A DNA stretch of 64,000 nt, taken from Bacillota bacterium. GTDB lineage: Bacteria; Bacillota; Clostridia; Lachnospirales; Lachnospiraceae. Location of the stretch: NCBI GenBank assembly GCA_023408815.1, contig JAEYJO010000075.1, positions 18,674 to 82,673 on the forward strand, in the 5' to 3' direction. Below are positions 1 to 9,255 of this stretch, piece by piece (positions within the stretch are counted from its first letter, which is position 1; each line of letters starts with the position of its first letter). The notes beneath the pieces are model-generated. The model saw nothing but the letters and a program-made list of their open reading frames with translations, searched no databases and was not told the origin of the DNA. The translations under genes were made by a program, and so were the position numbers.

Positions 1-3
1 CAT

Positions 4-9
4 CCTCCT
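4..9 (-). promoter_or_regulatory. Ribosome binding site of a gene beginning left of the window
   Basis: The minus strand reads AGGAGG here, directly after the stop codon of the zinc dehydrogenase at 17-19. A further gene of the same operon most likely starts a few bases beyond the left edge. Nothing of its product is visible. Confidence 0.5.
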
Positions 10-16
10 GCTTTCA

Positions 17-1039
17 TTAGCCAACCACGACGACCTTTATCAGATTCCCCGGCGCATGGGCGAGCTGCTCAAAATAACCGGGCGCCTCCTCCAGCGAAAT
101 CTCTGCGCTGATCAGCGGAGCTACGTTGATCTTGTCTCCGTTCAAAAGCTCTACCACCGTCTTAAACTCTTCATATCCGTAAAGGAAGGAGCCGTGAACC
201 ACCAGCTCTCTCGTCACGATTTCCTGCATGTTGATTTCGATCATCGGCTTGTTGTTGCCAATCCAGATGGCCGTTCCTGCGAACTTAAGTGCAGACATAG
301 CCTGCTGCACGGTAGCTGCCGCACCTACTGCCTCGATGGCAACATCTACTCCCAGACCATCCGTCTCCTCCAATATCCTTGCCTTAAAATCTTCTTCTCC
401 GGGATTGATCGTAATGTCCGCACCCATTTCCCTGGCGATCCGGAGACGGCTGTCGCTTAGGTCGGAAACAATTATTTTAGCCGCCTGTTTCATCTTCACG
501 CAGGCCAGCGCCAACAGACCGATGGTACCCGTTCCCACCAAAAGGACCGTCTTACCTTTCAGCTCCTTCGCATGGGCAACACCCCTGTAAGCCACCGCCA
601 GAGGCTCAACCAGCGAACCGATGCCATAGGGTATCTCATCGTTGATCGGAAAACAACACTTTTCCGGGACGCAAATATATTCCGCAAATGCGCCGTCCAC
701 ATCCAGTACACCGAATGCCCGCTTGTCAAGGCACAGGTGAACGTCCCCCTTCTTGCACATCTCGCATTTTCCGCAGAAGTCCACGGGATAGACCGCCACA
801 CGTTCTCCCCGCCTTCGTTCCTTCACGTTTTCTCCGGTTTCCACGATTTCTCCGGCAAATTCATGGCCCATGATCATGGGAGGAAGCCGTCTTCCCGTAA
901 TACCCAGATAGCCATGCACATCGCTCCCGCATATGCCGCAGGCCTTTACGCAGAGCTTTAGCTCATTCGCCTTCGGCATAACCTCCGGCACTTCTTCATA
1001 AGTCAGGACATTTGGTTCTTTGTAAACAATCGCTTTCAT
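17..1039 (-). CDS. Zinc-dependent medium-chain alcohol/polyol dehydrogenase
   Basis: This is a 340-residue cytoplasmic NAD(P)-dependent dehydrogenase of the sorbitol/threonine/butanediol dehydrogenase group. Catalytic-zinc residues are Cys37 (CGICGSD) and the GHE motif at 58-60. The structural zinc site is Cys89, Cys92, Cys95 and Cys103. A Rossmann loop reads VGTGTIG. I start it at the ATG at 1037-1039, which begins MKAIVYKEP and has an AGAAGG ribosome site; the frame stays open upstream to 1141 but without family sequence. It is the last visible gene of the arabinose-type operon, 40 bases after the GH2 gene. It probably oxidises a sugar alcohol or sugar released by the neighbouring glycosidases. 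The exact substrate cannot be read from sequence; threonine or butanediol are alternatives. Confidence 0.85.
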   Translation of the reverse strand: MKAIVYKEPNVLTYEEVPEVMPKANELKLCVKACGICGSDVHGYLGITGRRLPPMIMGHEFAGEIVETGENVKERRRGERVAVYPVDFCGKCEMCKKGDVHLCLDKRAFGVLDVDGAFAEYICVPEKCCFPINDEIPYGIGSLVEPLAVAYRGVAHAKELKGKTVLLVGTGTIGLLALACVKMKQAAKIIVSDLSDSRLRIAREMGADITINPGEEDFKARILEETDGLGVDVAIEAVGAAATVQQAMSALKFAGTAIWIGNNKPMIEINMQEIVTRELVVHGSFLYGYEEFKTVVELLNGDKINVAPLISAEISLEEAPGYFEQLAHAPGNLIKVVVVG

Positions 1040-1079
1040 ACTTTCGCCTTCTTCCGATTTCCGCATCCTGCCGGATGCC

Positions 1080-2837
1080 TCATTTCCTTCCTTGATTAAT
1101 TGCCCGAATCTTCTCTGGAGGAAGCTTCGGTTCTCTGTCATAAGTTAAAAGACCATTGATTTCCTGTTCCACATCGCATAGCTGTGTATAAACAAAGCCC
1201 TGGACGAGAGGAGAATCGAGCAGACTCTCCACCACCTCCCTGTATTTTTCTTCGAATTCTCCATCGCTGTCCGCACTGGCATAGCCCCATCCGCTGTCTG
1301 CGTTTTTCTGGTATGCGATACCTCCGAATTCGGAGACAATAACCGGCTGTCCTTCATAATGATGACCTCTTGCAAACAATGTCCGGTTAGCGGGCATGTC
1401 CTTTAAGATGCGTTCCATAGAAGCATACCTCCCCCGCAGAGCCTCTCCCCCGCATTCATAATCGTGGATGGTCAAAAGATCCGAATACGTGTGATTCCAG
1501 CCGTCGTTGGATATTACCGGCCTGGTGGTATCCAACGACTTGGTCAGATAATACATACACGATGCATGAGCCTGTTCCTCTTCCCTGCACATGATACTGT
1601 CCACCCCCCACGACTCGTTTAATGGCACCCAGGCGACAATACACGGATGGTTATAATCCCTCGTTACCGCCTCTATCCATTCCGGTATTACATACTCCAC
1701 ATATTTTTCGGAATAAATATAGGCATTGGCGAATTCCGCCCATACAAGAAAACCCAGTTTATCCGCCCAGTAATAGTAACGTTCCTCCTCGATTTTCTGA
1801 TGCTTGCGCGCTCCGTTAAAGCCCATCGCCTTGCATAGAGTGATGTCCTTGATCAGCGCCTCGTCATCGGGTGCCGTCATAAGAGAATCCCTCCAATAAC
1901 CCTGATCCAGCAGCATTTTCTGGTAACAGGGCCTGTTGTTCAGAAGAAATCTTCCGTTCTCCATGCTTACCTTCCGCATGGCGAAATAAGAGCCGACCTC
2001 ATCCTTCAGGACAGTTCCTGTCCTCAGCAAGAACTTGACATCAAACAAAACCGGATTATCCGGGGTCCACTCATAGCATTTGTGCTCCCACTCCTTGTTT
2101 ATGTTTTGATCCAGCTTAAATTCCCGGACCGTCTTTCCTTTGAAGATGCTGACCGTATCACGGACCATTCTTTTTCCGCCATAAGTTATCTCTACGGCAA
2201 GCTCCGCTTCCGCTCTTTTGTTAAGCAGGATCTCCATTCGAATCATCTTGCGGTCCACATCCGGCGTCATTCGTATTCTTTCTATATATATATCGTTCAC
2301 CGGCTCCAGCCATACGGTCTGCCAAATACCGGTAGTACGTGTATAAAAAATATTTTCCGAGGTTTCCTTCCAAAATTGCTTTCCTCTCGGCAGCTCCAGA
2401 TTCTCCGAATCATCCTCTACCCTCAGCGTAAGGACATTTTTCCCCTCTTTTAAATACGGGGTGATTTCGAAAGTAAAAGAGACATGACCCCCTCTGTGGA
2501 TTCCGGCATAAATACCGTTGACCCACAGCTCGGCCTGGTAATCCACCGCCTGAAAATGAAGTAAATATCTCTTATCCGGCGCAAGCTCTTTACTGTCGAT
2601 TTCCTTTTTGTACCAAACGATATCGTGGAAATCCGTAATATGGATTCCGGACCTTTTAGACTGATAGGCGAAAGGAACCTGTATCTTCTTCGAGTAGGAA
2701 TGGTGCAAAAACCATTCTTCGTTTTTTCCCTTATCCTCATCATCGAACTCAAATTCCCATTCACCGTTCAAGTTCACCCATGCCTCCCTGACCATCTGGG
2801 GTCTTGGATACTCCGGCTTTGGTATACCCACATTCAT
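1080..2837 (-). CDS. Glycoside hydrolase family 2 enzyme
   Basis: This 585-residue intracellular glycosidase has the GH2 layout: a jelly-roll sugar-binding domain (about 15-180), an immunoglobulin-like domain (about 185-290) and a TIM barrel. The catalytic acid/base is Glu408 in LNESWG and the nucleophile is Glu503 in VSEFGG. No signal peptide is present. The start is the ATG at 2835-2837 (MNVGIPKPEYP) with a GGGAG site eight bases upstream; an open extension to 2915 overlaps the GH51 gene and is not needed. At 585 residues it is shorter than LacZ (about 1000) and close to beta-glucuronidases and short arabinosidase-like GH2 enzymes. The GH51 neighbour suggests a hemicellulose side-chain sugar such as arabinose or galactose as substrate. 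That specificity is inferred. Confidence 0.85.
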   Translation of the reverse strand: MNVGIPKPEYPRPQMVREAWVNLNGEWEFEFDDEDKGKNEEWFLHHSYSKKIQVPFAYQSKRSGIHITDFHDIVWYKKEIDSKELAPDKRYLLHFQAVDYQAELWVNGIYAGIHRGGHVSFTFEITPYLKEGKNVLTLRVEDDSENLELPRGKQFWKETSENIFYTRTTGIWQTVWLEPVNDIYIERIRMTPDVDRKMIRMEILLNKRAEAELAVEITYGGKRMVRDTVSIFKGKTVREFKLDQNINKEWEHKCYEWTPDNPVLFDVKFLLRTGTVLKDEVGSYFAMRKVSMENGRFLLNNRPCYQKMLLDQGYWRDSLMTAPDDEALIKDITLCKAMGFNGARKHQKIEEERYYYWADKLGFLVWAEFANAYIYSEKYVEYVIPEWIEAVTRDYNHPCIVAWVPLNESWGVDSIMCREEEQAHASCMYYLTKSLDTTRPVISNDGWNHTYSDLLTIHDYECGGEALRGRYASMERILKDMPANRTLFARGHHYEGQPVIVSEFGGIAYQKNADSGWGYASADSDGEFEEKYREVVESLLDSPLVQGFVYTQLCDVEQEINGLLTYDREPKLPPEKIRAINQGRK

Positions 2838-2857
2838 CGGATATTCTCCCTTCCGTT

Positions 2858-4369
2858 TTATTTTGCTGTGTGAAAACGATACATGTTCCAGGAAGCCTTC
2901 GATACCACCGTGCACATATAACCGTCTTCCAGTATTTTCTCCTGTTTGTGCACGGGAACTACCTGTTCCGGGCGGTCGGCCGTATTAGCCGCCTTAAAAT
3001 CATAGCCTTCCAAAGCCACATTGCCGATACAGTTGTCTGCTCCGATGCCGCGCAGATCACAGCACACTTCCAAATCCTCCTCCATACTCCGGTTCATGAC
3101 AAACAATGTCACCGTCTCCTGCTCTTTGTTATAAACAGCCACAGAGTCCAGCATAGGAACATCCGTATACTGCCTGCAGTCGAATTTCGGGCACTCCAGA
3201 CTTACCCGAAGCGCTTCTCCCCGTCCGTAAACGGAGGTGTAATAAAACGGATAGTAAATGGTCTGCTTCCATGCCTTCCCGCCTGTTTCCGTCATGATCG
3301 GAGCGATGACATTCACAAGCTGTGCCAGACATGCCATCTTTACGCGGTCTGAATTCTTAAGCAATGTGATCAGCAGATCCCCGACTAAAAGGGCATCCTC
3401 GAAATTGTAAATATCCTCCAGCCTGGGCGGGGCCTGAAGCCAGTGCTCGATCTGCTTGTCGCTTTCCTTCGTGTGATACCATACGTTCCATTCGTCGAAA
3501 GAAAGATTTATCTTTTTTCTGGAACGCTTCTTCGCCTTCACATAATCACAAATAGCTACCACCGACTTGATGAAGTCATCCATCAGAATGCCTCCTGCTA
3601 AATAGGACTCGGTATCTTTGTCGAAATTGCCCCAGTAGTTGTGCAATGAGATGTAATCCACCTCATCATAAGCTTCCGTCAGCACCGTAGCTTCCCAATC
3701 GGCGAAGGTAGGCATCACCATTTTCGAACTTCCGCAGGCTACCAGTTCGATGTCCGGGTCCACCCAACGCATCATTTTTGCCGTCTCGTTCGCCAGACGT
3801 CCGTATTCATATGCCGTTTTATGTCCCATCTGCCACGGGCCGTCCATTTCATTTCCCAAACACCATGTTTTTATCTTATATGGATCTTTTCTCCCATGCT
3901 CTATTCTTAAATCACTGTAATAGCTTCCTCCCTTGTGGTTGCAATACTCCACCAGGTTTCTGGCCGCATCCGCCCCACGGGTACCCAGGTTGACGGCAAG
4001 CATCATCTGAGAATCTGCTTCTTTCAGCCAGTCGTCGAATTCCTGCATTCCCACTTCATTTGTTTCCGTAGTAAACCATGCGAGATCCAGTCTTTTCGGC
4101 CGATTCTCCTTCGGACCCACACTATCTTCCCAGTTGAAGCCTGAGACAAAATTACCGCCCGGGTAGCGTATGATAGGAACCTTAAGTTCCTTCACGAGCT
4201 GTATCACGTCCTTGCGAAATCCTCTTTCGTCTGCTGCCGGATGGCCGGGCTCATAAATACCGTTATAAACCGCTCTTCCCAGATGCTCGATGAAAGAACC
4301 GTAAATACGGTCGTCGATATCTGATATTTTATTCATTCTGTCTATACTCATATTTGCTTTTTTCATCAT
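2858..4369 (-). CDS. Intracellular alpha-L-arabinofuranosidase, GH51
   Basis: This is a 503-residue GH51 exo-enzyme that removes terminal arabinofuranose from arabinan or arabinoxylan oligosaccharides. The acid/base is Glu174 (CLGNEMDG) and the nucleophile is Glu293 (FDEWNVW), a spacing that matches characterised GH51 enzymes. The N-terminal RYPGGNFVSGF motif is also typical. The length is normal for the family. There is no signal peptide, so it acts on imported oligosaccharides. The first of two tandem ATG codons is taken because AGGAG lies seven bases upstream. It sits between the permease genes and the GH2 gene with short gaps (9 and 20 bases), so it belongs to one operon. Substrate class is well supported; linkage preference is not known. 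Confidence 0.95.
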   Translation of the reverse strand: MMKKANMSIDRMNKISDIDDRIYGSFIEHLGRAVYNGIYEPGHPAADERGFRKDVIQLVKELKVPIIRYPGGNFVSGFNWEDSVGPKENRPKRLDLAWFTTETNEVGMQEFDDWLKEADSQMMLAVNLGTRGADAARNLVEYCNHKGGSYYSDLRIEHGRKDPYKIKTWCLGNEMDGPWQMGHKTAYEYGRLANETAKMMRWVDPDIELVACGSSKMVMPTFADWEATVLTEAYDEVDYISLHNYWGNFDKDTESYLAGGILMDDFIKSVVAICDYVKAKKRSRKKINLSFDEWNVWYHTKESDKQIEHWLQAPPRLEDIYNFEDALLVGDLLITLLKNSDRVKMACLAQLVNVIAPIMTETGGKAWKQTIYYPFYYTSVYGRGEALRVSLECPKFDCRQYTDVPMLDSVAVYNKEQETVTLFVMNRSMEEDLEVCCDLRGIGADNCIGNVALEGYDFKAANTADRPEQVVPVHKQEKILEDGYMCTVVSKASWNMYRFHTAK

Positions 4370-4378
4370 TGTTTTCTC

Positions 4379-5212
4379 CTATCCTTTTATCCCTGTCATC
4401 GCAATTCCCTGAATAATCTGTTTCTGGAAAATTAAGAATACAATAATTGCGGGTACGGATGCTATCACACATGCGGTCATCGGCAGAGTGAACTCGGATA
4501 AATTGGCCCCCTGGAACTGTGGAATACCTACCGGTAAGGTCATCATCTTCTCAGAGGTGATGGACAAGAACGGCCAGAGGAAGTTATTCCATGAATTGGT
4601 GAAGGTAAAAATTCCTACCGCAGCCATAGAGGACTTGGATACGGGAAGACAGATGTCCCACCATCTTCTGAATTGGTTTGCCCCGTCCAGAACGGCTGCC
4701 TCGATCAGATCGTTGGGAATGGCGTCGTAGCACCGTTTCATGATCAGCACACCTATCGGTGCCGCAAGGCTCGGACACATAAGTCCAATATAGGTATTCT
4801 GCAGGTTCAATCCTGCCATTTCCTGATACAGCGGAATAATAATGGATTCGATCGGCACCATCATACCTGCCGTGATCAGAATGAATACAAAGTTCTGCCC
4901 CTTAAATTTCAATTTTGATATGGCGTAAGCTGCCAGCGAAGTCAATATCAGAGTGCCTATGGTAACAAGCACCGCTACCAGTGCACTATTCCATATCCAG
5001 CGGAGAATCGGGGCTTTCTGCGCAACTATCGCATAGTTTTCGAGGGTAAAAGCTCCCGAAAATACCTTTGACAAAATACTGACTGGTGTTCCGTATGATT
5101 TCAACGAAGATACTATCATCCAGACTACCGGGAAAAGCCATATCAGTGCCACGGTATATGCCAGAATATAGAGGACGACTCTGCCGGGCGTTATGTTTTT
5201 TTTCGATTTCAT
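4379..5212 (-). CDS. Carbohydrate ABC importer permease, MalG type
   Basis: This 277-residue inner-membrane protein has six predicted membrane helices and the EAA loop (EAAVLDGANQFRRWW, about residue 180), which contacts the ATPase. It pairs with the MalF-type permease encoded 12 bases upstream. The start has a GGGGGA site. It ends in the family's usual basic tail (MTGIKG). No ATPase gene occurs in this locus; importers of this class in Firmicutes commonly share one MsmK/UgpC-type ATPase encoded elsewhere. Confidence 0.95.
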   Translation of the reverse strand: MKSKKNITPGRVVLYILAYTVALIWLFPVVWMIVSSLKSYGTPVSILSKVFSGAFTLENYAIVAQKAPILRWIWNSALVAVLVTIGTLILTSLAAYAISKLKFKGQNFVFILITAGMMVPIESIIIPLYQEMAGLNLQNTYIGLMCPSLAAPIGVLIMKRCYDAIPNDLIEAAVLDGANQFRRWWDICLPVSKSSMAAVGIFTFTNSWNNFLWPFLSITSEKMMTLPVGIPQFQGANLSEFTLPMTACVIASVPAIIVFLIFQKQIIQGIAMTGIKG

Positions 5213-5224
5213 TTTGCTTCCCCC

Positions 5225-6097
5225 TTATTTGTCCTTTCTGCCTAAAACCTTGTTCTGTAACATCGTGATGGCAAATACTACGACGAAGAATGCAAACGAC
5301 ATCGCAGCGGCGCTTCCCATCCTGCGGTTCGTGAAGCCGGTTTCATAAATATAGTGTACGATAGTTCTTGTGTGTGTTCCCGGACCGCCTCCTGCCATCA
5401 GGTAGGTCTGTCCGAACAATTTGAAGGATGCGATCGTCTGGAGCATGATCACCAGCGCGATGGTATCTTTTAACATGGGAATCGTGATCATGAACAAAAT
5501 CTGCTTCGCACTTGCCCCGTCAATTCTGGACGCCTCATAAATATCGGTAGGAATATCCTGCAATCCTGCCAGAAACAGTATCATGTTGAATCCCACGGTC
5601 CACCACACCGTAGTGATCAGAACAGCTATCCATACGAGCCATTTCGTATTCAGCCAGTACATCTCTCCGATTCCCAGCGCTCCGGTGAGCTGTGTCATCA
5701 ATCCGGTGTAGGGCTGGAAAATGAAAACCCAAAGCCCGGTCACTACCGACATGGAGAGCACATAGGGAGAGAAAAAGCATGCTCTTATAAATGTGGTTCC
5801 TTTTAATTTGGAATTAATAAACATCGCAAAAATAAATCCTACCAATACGATGGCCGGCGTGGATATCAAAACGAAAAACAACGTGTTAAACAGCGCCTGC
5901 CAGAATCCCTTATCGCCAAACATTTTTATATAGTTCTCTATGCCGATGAAGTTCGTCTTGCCTCCTAAGGTTGCATCATACAAACTCAGATTCATACCTT
6001 TCAGTATCGGATAAAGCAAGAACCCCAAAAAGAAAAATAAAAACGGCAGAACAAAACACCATGCGATCAGATTCTCTTTTTTTTCTGAAGTGTTCAT
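5225..6097 (-). CDS. Carbohydrate ABC importer permease, MalF/UgpA type
   Basis: This 290-residue inner-membrane permease has about six membrane helices and an EAA loop (YEASRIDGASAKQ) before the fifth. It forms a heterodimer with the following MalG-type protein to move an oligosaccharide delivered by the upstream lipoprotein. The ATG at 6095-6097 is chosen because AGGAGG lies six bases upstream; an earlier in-frame ATG at 6118 has no site. A hairpin separates it from the binding-protein gene, as at three other importer loci in this window. Confidence 0.95.
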   Translation of the reverse strand: MNTSEKKENLIAWCFVLPFLFFFLGFLLYPILKGMNLSLYDATLGGKTNFIGIENYIKMFGDKGFWQALFNTLFFVLISTPAIVLVGFIFAMFINSKLKGTTFIRACFFSPYVLSMSVVTGLWVFIFQPYTGLMTQLTGALGIGEMYWLNTKWLVWIAVLITTVWWTVGFNMILFLAGLQDIPTDIYEASRIDGASAKQILFMITIPMLKDTIALVIMLQTIASFKLFGQTYLMAGGGPGTHTRTIVHYIYETGFTNRRMGSAAAMSFAFFVVVFAITMLQNKVLGRKDK

Positions 6098-6140
6098 ACA
6101 ATGCCTCCTACTTAACAAAACTTAACTTTGCCTTTTTATT

Positions 6141-6174
6141 AAGCTGCTGCGGTAATTTCTCACCACAGCAGCTT
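6141..6174 (-). promoter_or_regulatory. Intercistronic hairpin after the binding-protein gene
   Basis: Nine-base arms AAGCTGCTG and CAGCAGCTT pair perfectly, and an inner GGT/ACC pair extends the stem. It lies between the binding-protein stop codon and the MalF-type permease and has no clear U-tract. It probably protects or separates the abundant binding-protein message from the permease message. Confidence 0.55.
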
Positions 6175-6213
6175 TTCTAAACATTCACCTATTATTTTTA
6201 CTGTGCTCTGGTT

Positions 6214-7557
6214 TTACTTATTGTAAGAATCCAATATTTCCTGGAATTGTGTCTGCATGTTGTTCATAGTCGTATCCACGTCCTGTTCCCCTGCAATCAT
6301 AGTTGCCAGTTCACGATAAGTCATCTCTGTAAGACCTGCAACTCCGCAAACCTGAGGATAGAATTTCGCATAGTTAGCAGATTCCGCATAGTTCTCTCTG
6401 AACGGCAGAGATTTGAATTCTTCTGATTCCATTACGGATACTTTGCTTGGAATATGTCCGGACTGTGCCCATTTTCCGGTATTATCGGTAAGCCATTTCA
6501 TGAACTCCATAGCCGATGTTTTCTGAACATCTGTTGTGTTGGCATTTTTCGGTACTACCAGCGTATGGGAGTCGGCATATACCGATTCCGTAGTTCCCAG
6601 CTGAGGGAATGCCATAGAAACGAAATTCAAGCCTTCGGTACCTGTAAAGGTAGGAATCGCCCAGTCTCCGTTGATCGTAGCTACCGCAATATTGCCCGTG
6701 AAGAGCTCGGCGCCGTTTTTCTGGTTCTTCGGCCAGATTTCACTGTCCACCATCTTCATCATGATTTCCAGAGCTTTTCTGTTGGCATCGCTGTTTAAAG
6801 TTGCCGTCTTGCCATCAGCATCGCATACGTCACCCCCGAACTGTGTCAAAAGCGTATACCACACATACATGGGAAGACCGTTCATAGATGTTCCGGATAA
6901 CGGCATTTTACCGCTCTCTTCTTTTATCCTATTGAAATACTCGAAGAATGCTTCTTCTCCCGCCGGTACCTTTACTGTTCCGTCGGCCTCTAACAAGCCC
7001 ATTTTCTCGAATTCGTCAGCATTAAAGTGCATAAGCAGCAAATGCGTATCGAGAGGCATACAGTAGAAGGCTCCGTCTACCTGAGATGCCTGCTGGAGTC
7101 TCTCCGTGAAATCTGCCCAATCAACGCCCGATGCAGCTCCGAGATCATCAAGCGGCTCAAGGAGATCATCCACTACATATTCTTTGATTCTCGTAATATG
7201 ATTGATCGCAACCGTAGGAGCCGAGTCGGATGTCATAGCTGCCAAAAGCTTCGTATAATATTCCTCCGATTTAATGATCATGAATTCGACCTCGGTCGTT
7301 TCGCTCTGTGCATTGAATTCATCTACAAGGGATGTCATGATGTCGCCGTCGCCGCCGGAAAAGGGTGCCCAGAAGGTAATCTTCGTTTTTTCTGCCGAAA
7401 CAGGAGTTTCAGTTTCCGCAGCGGGTTCTGCAGCGGATTCCGTATTTGTTTCAGTCTGTGCCGGCGCTGCGCTGTTCCCCCCACAGGCAGCCAACGATAA
7501 CACCATACATCCGGCCATAACAGCCGCAGCTGCTTTTTTGAATAGTTTCTTTTTCAT
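6214..7557 (-). CDS. Carbohydrate ABC importer solute-binding lipoprotein, family 1
   Basis: This is a 447-residue extracellular lipoprotein. The signal peptide (MKKKLFKKAAAAVMAG...) ends in the lipobox LAAC, with the lipidated Cys at 25, followed by a Ser/Ala/Glu/Thr linker to about residue 60. The rest is a family-1 oligosaccharide-binding protein. It hands sugar to the permeases encoded downstream. The ATG at 7555-7557 has AAGGAGG in front; the earlier in-frame start at 7608 would spoil the signal peptide. With GH51 and GH2 in the same operon the ligand is probably an arabinose-containing oligosaccharide, which is inferred from context. Confidence 0.95.
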   Translation of the reverse strand: MKKKLFKKAAAAVMAGCMVLSLAACGGNSAAPAQTETNTESAAEPAAETETPVSAEKTKITFWAPFSGGDGDIMTSLVDEFNAQSETTEVEFMIIKSEEYYTKLLAAMTSDSAPTVAINHITRIKEYVVDDLLEPLDDLGAASGVDWADFTERLQQASQVDGAFYCMPLDTHLLLMHFNADEFEKMGLLEADGTVKVPAGEEAFFEYFNRIKEESGKMPLSGTSMNGLPMYVWYTLLTQFGGDVCDADGKTATLNSDANRKALEIMMKMVDSEIWPKNQKNGAELFTGNIAVATINGDWAIPTFTGTEGLNFVSMAFPQLGTTESVYADSHTLVVPKNANTTDVQKTSAMEFMKWLTDNTGKWAQSGHIPSKVSVMESEEFKSLPFRENYAESANYAKFYPQVCGVAGLTEMTYRELATMIAGEQDVDTTMNNMQTQFQEILDSYNK

Positions 7558-7618
7558 TTTGTTTCCTCCTTTTTGCATTTTGTTTTTCTTTGTTTTTTGC
7601 GTTCCCATTGATATGGCA

Positions 7619-7644
7619 AAAGACCTGCCATGAGACAGGTCTTT
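7619..7644 (-). terminator. Hairpin between two-component genes and binding-protein gene
   Basis: Perfect nine-base arms AAAGACCTG and CAGGTCTTT enclose an eight-base loop. Read on the minus strand the stem runs into TTTTGCC, so it can terminate the response-regulator transcript. A candidate promoter lies upstream of it (7683-7711), so it could also act as a leader hairpin for the transporter operon. Confidence 0.55.
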
Positions 7645-7682
7645 ACCAATTACTTCCCAAGAACTGTCGTGTTTGTGATATT

Positions 7683-7711
7683 AGAATAACATCACCAAAA
7701 TATTCTGTAAA
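7683..7711 (-). promoter_or_regulatory. Candidate promoter of the arabinose-type transporter operon
   Basis: On the minus strand TTTACA (7706-7711) and TATTCT (7683-7688) are separated by exactly 17 bases. The predicted start is near 7675, giving a leader of about 120 bases that contains the 7619-7644 hairpin. The -10 match is moderate. Confidence 0.4.
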
Positions 7712-7740
7712 TTTGACTGTTCTAAGAAAAGTGTCTTAAC

Positions 7741-9255
7741 TTAAACTAAATTACGGACATATTCTCCGGGACTTGTCCCGGTGTATTTCTTGAATACCTT
7801 AGTAAAATACTTCACATCCGGAAAGCCGCTCGCTTCCGCAACCTCATATATTTTCAATTTCCCTTCCTGCAAAAGCCGCTTTGCCACGTCGATACGTATC
7901 TGTGCCCGATATGTGGTATATTTTATCCCCAGCTCTTTCATAAACAGGGAGCTTAAATATTCCGGAGTCACGTTCATTCTCTGTGCCATCTCTTCCAGAG
8001 GAAGTTCATTCCTGTACTCCTTTTCCAGTATTTGCAGCACCTTGTTGATGATAGGGTGGTTGCCGGATTTGAGATTTTTGGTATATTGCTCATACTGGAG
8101 CATAACATTCATGATGATACGGGGGTAGTTTTCGAGAAACAGAATATCCTTGACCCATTCCAGAATATTCAGGCTGCTTATATTTTCATACAGCCCATAG
8201 CTCGCCTTACGGATCGCATACAGAATCGCCGCCGTCATGCAAATCAGCGCTTCCCTTAAATCCCCATATGCATATGTCTTTTTTCTCAGGTAATCCATAA
8301 AAGCAGTTAAATAACTCTCTATTTCCTGAATTTTTCCTTCATTAATGCATTTAATGATATCCCGCTCCAAATCGGAGGGATAAGAAAACTTTTGTGTCAC
8401 TACCTCTTTTATCCTCTTCTCCGTAATGACCGCAGGACTGCCGATTGTCAGATTCCAGTTGCTCATATCCTGCAGTCTCTTTCTGCACTCCTGGATATTT
8501 CGTATATCTTGCAGATAACTTCCTGCAAATACCATATATGGATTAATTTTCATACGGCATTTTCCAACCACTTCATCCAAAACGGCCAGCGCTTCCGGCT
8601 GCAGCTCCTGAATTAAAATATAATTCTCCTTATTACCGTCTTCTCTGCACGTCCAAACCTTCTGTTCCGGCAGCAGCCCGCTTATTTCCTGCAAAGCGGC
8701 TTCCAAGTCCGATGGTACGATCCGGTTCTCACCGCGCAGCAACAACAGATAATTTGAATCCATTCCTTCAAACCGGTTCATTAATTCCTGCTCAAACTTG
8801 GATTCTACAAATCCGGGCATGAACAGCACACGCTCCAAAATAACTTCCGTATCCATGGCCGAGGTCTGTATCTTCAACGCCTCTTGCTCAATGGCACTTT
8901 TCACTTTTTTTAGCGATTCCTCCAGCAGCTCCTTCGTAATCGGTTTTAACAGATAATCCATGCTTCCCAGTGTGATTGCCTCTCTGGCATATTGGAACTC
9001 CGCATAGCCGCTGAGTATAATATACCGGCTTTGAATCTTCAGCGCATGGAGCCTTTTGATCATCTCCAATCCGCTCATGCCGCCCATTCGGATATCTGTA
9101 ATAATAATGTCCGGTTCTGTTTTACAGGCGAGATCGATTCCCTTTTCTCCGCTGCGTGCCCTTCCGACCACCTCATAATCTCCCGGAATTTCCATTATCA
9201 GACTCGCAATGCCGTTCAAAGTCTTGAGTTCATCCTCCACTATCAGTATTTTCAT
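7741..9255 (-). CDS. Two-component response regulator, YesN/AraC type
   Basis: This 504-residue cytoplasmic regulator has a CheY-like receiver at the N terminus (acidic Glu7/Asp8, phospho-acceptor Asp54 in ITDIRM, Lys104 in LLKP) and an AraC-type double helix-turn-helix at the C terminus (about 400-500). The middle is a low-similarity linker. The start MKILIVEDE lies 26 bases inside the end of the sensor gene, so the pair is translationally coupled. It is expected to activate the adjacent sugar operon when the sensor detects sugar. The spacing GGGAGGAAGAAA-ATG supports the start at 9255. Confidence 0.93.
   Translation of the reverse strand: MKILIVEDELKTLNGIASLIMEIPGDYEVVGRARSGEKGIDLACKTEPDIIITDIRMGGMSGLEMIKRLHALKIQSRYIILSGYAEFQYAREAITLGSMDYLLKPITKELLEESLKKVKSAIEQEALKIQTSAMDTEVILERVLFMPGFVESKFEQELMNRFEGMDSNYLLLLRGENRIVPSDLEAALQEISGLLPEQKVWTCREDGNKENYILIQELQPEALAVLDEVVGKCRMKINPYMVFAGSYLQDIRNIQECRKRLQDMSNWNLTIGSPAVITEKRIKEVVTQKFSYPSDLERDIIKCINEGKIQEIESYLTAFMDYLRKKTYAYGDLREALICMTAAILYAIRKASYGLYENISSLNILEWVKDILFLENYPRIIMNVMLQYEQYTKNLKSGNHPIINKVLQILEKEYRNELPLEEMAQRMNVTPEYLSSLFMKELGIKYTTYRAQIRIDVAKRLLQEGKLKIYEVAEASGFPDVKYFTKVFKKYTGTSPGEYVRNLV

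Noticed and set aside
2804..3352. 182-codon plus-strand frame opposite GH51
   Set aside because: Antisense to a well-supported glycosidase, with no ribosome site and no recognisable domain.
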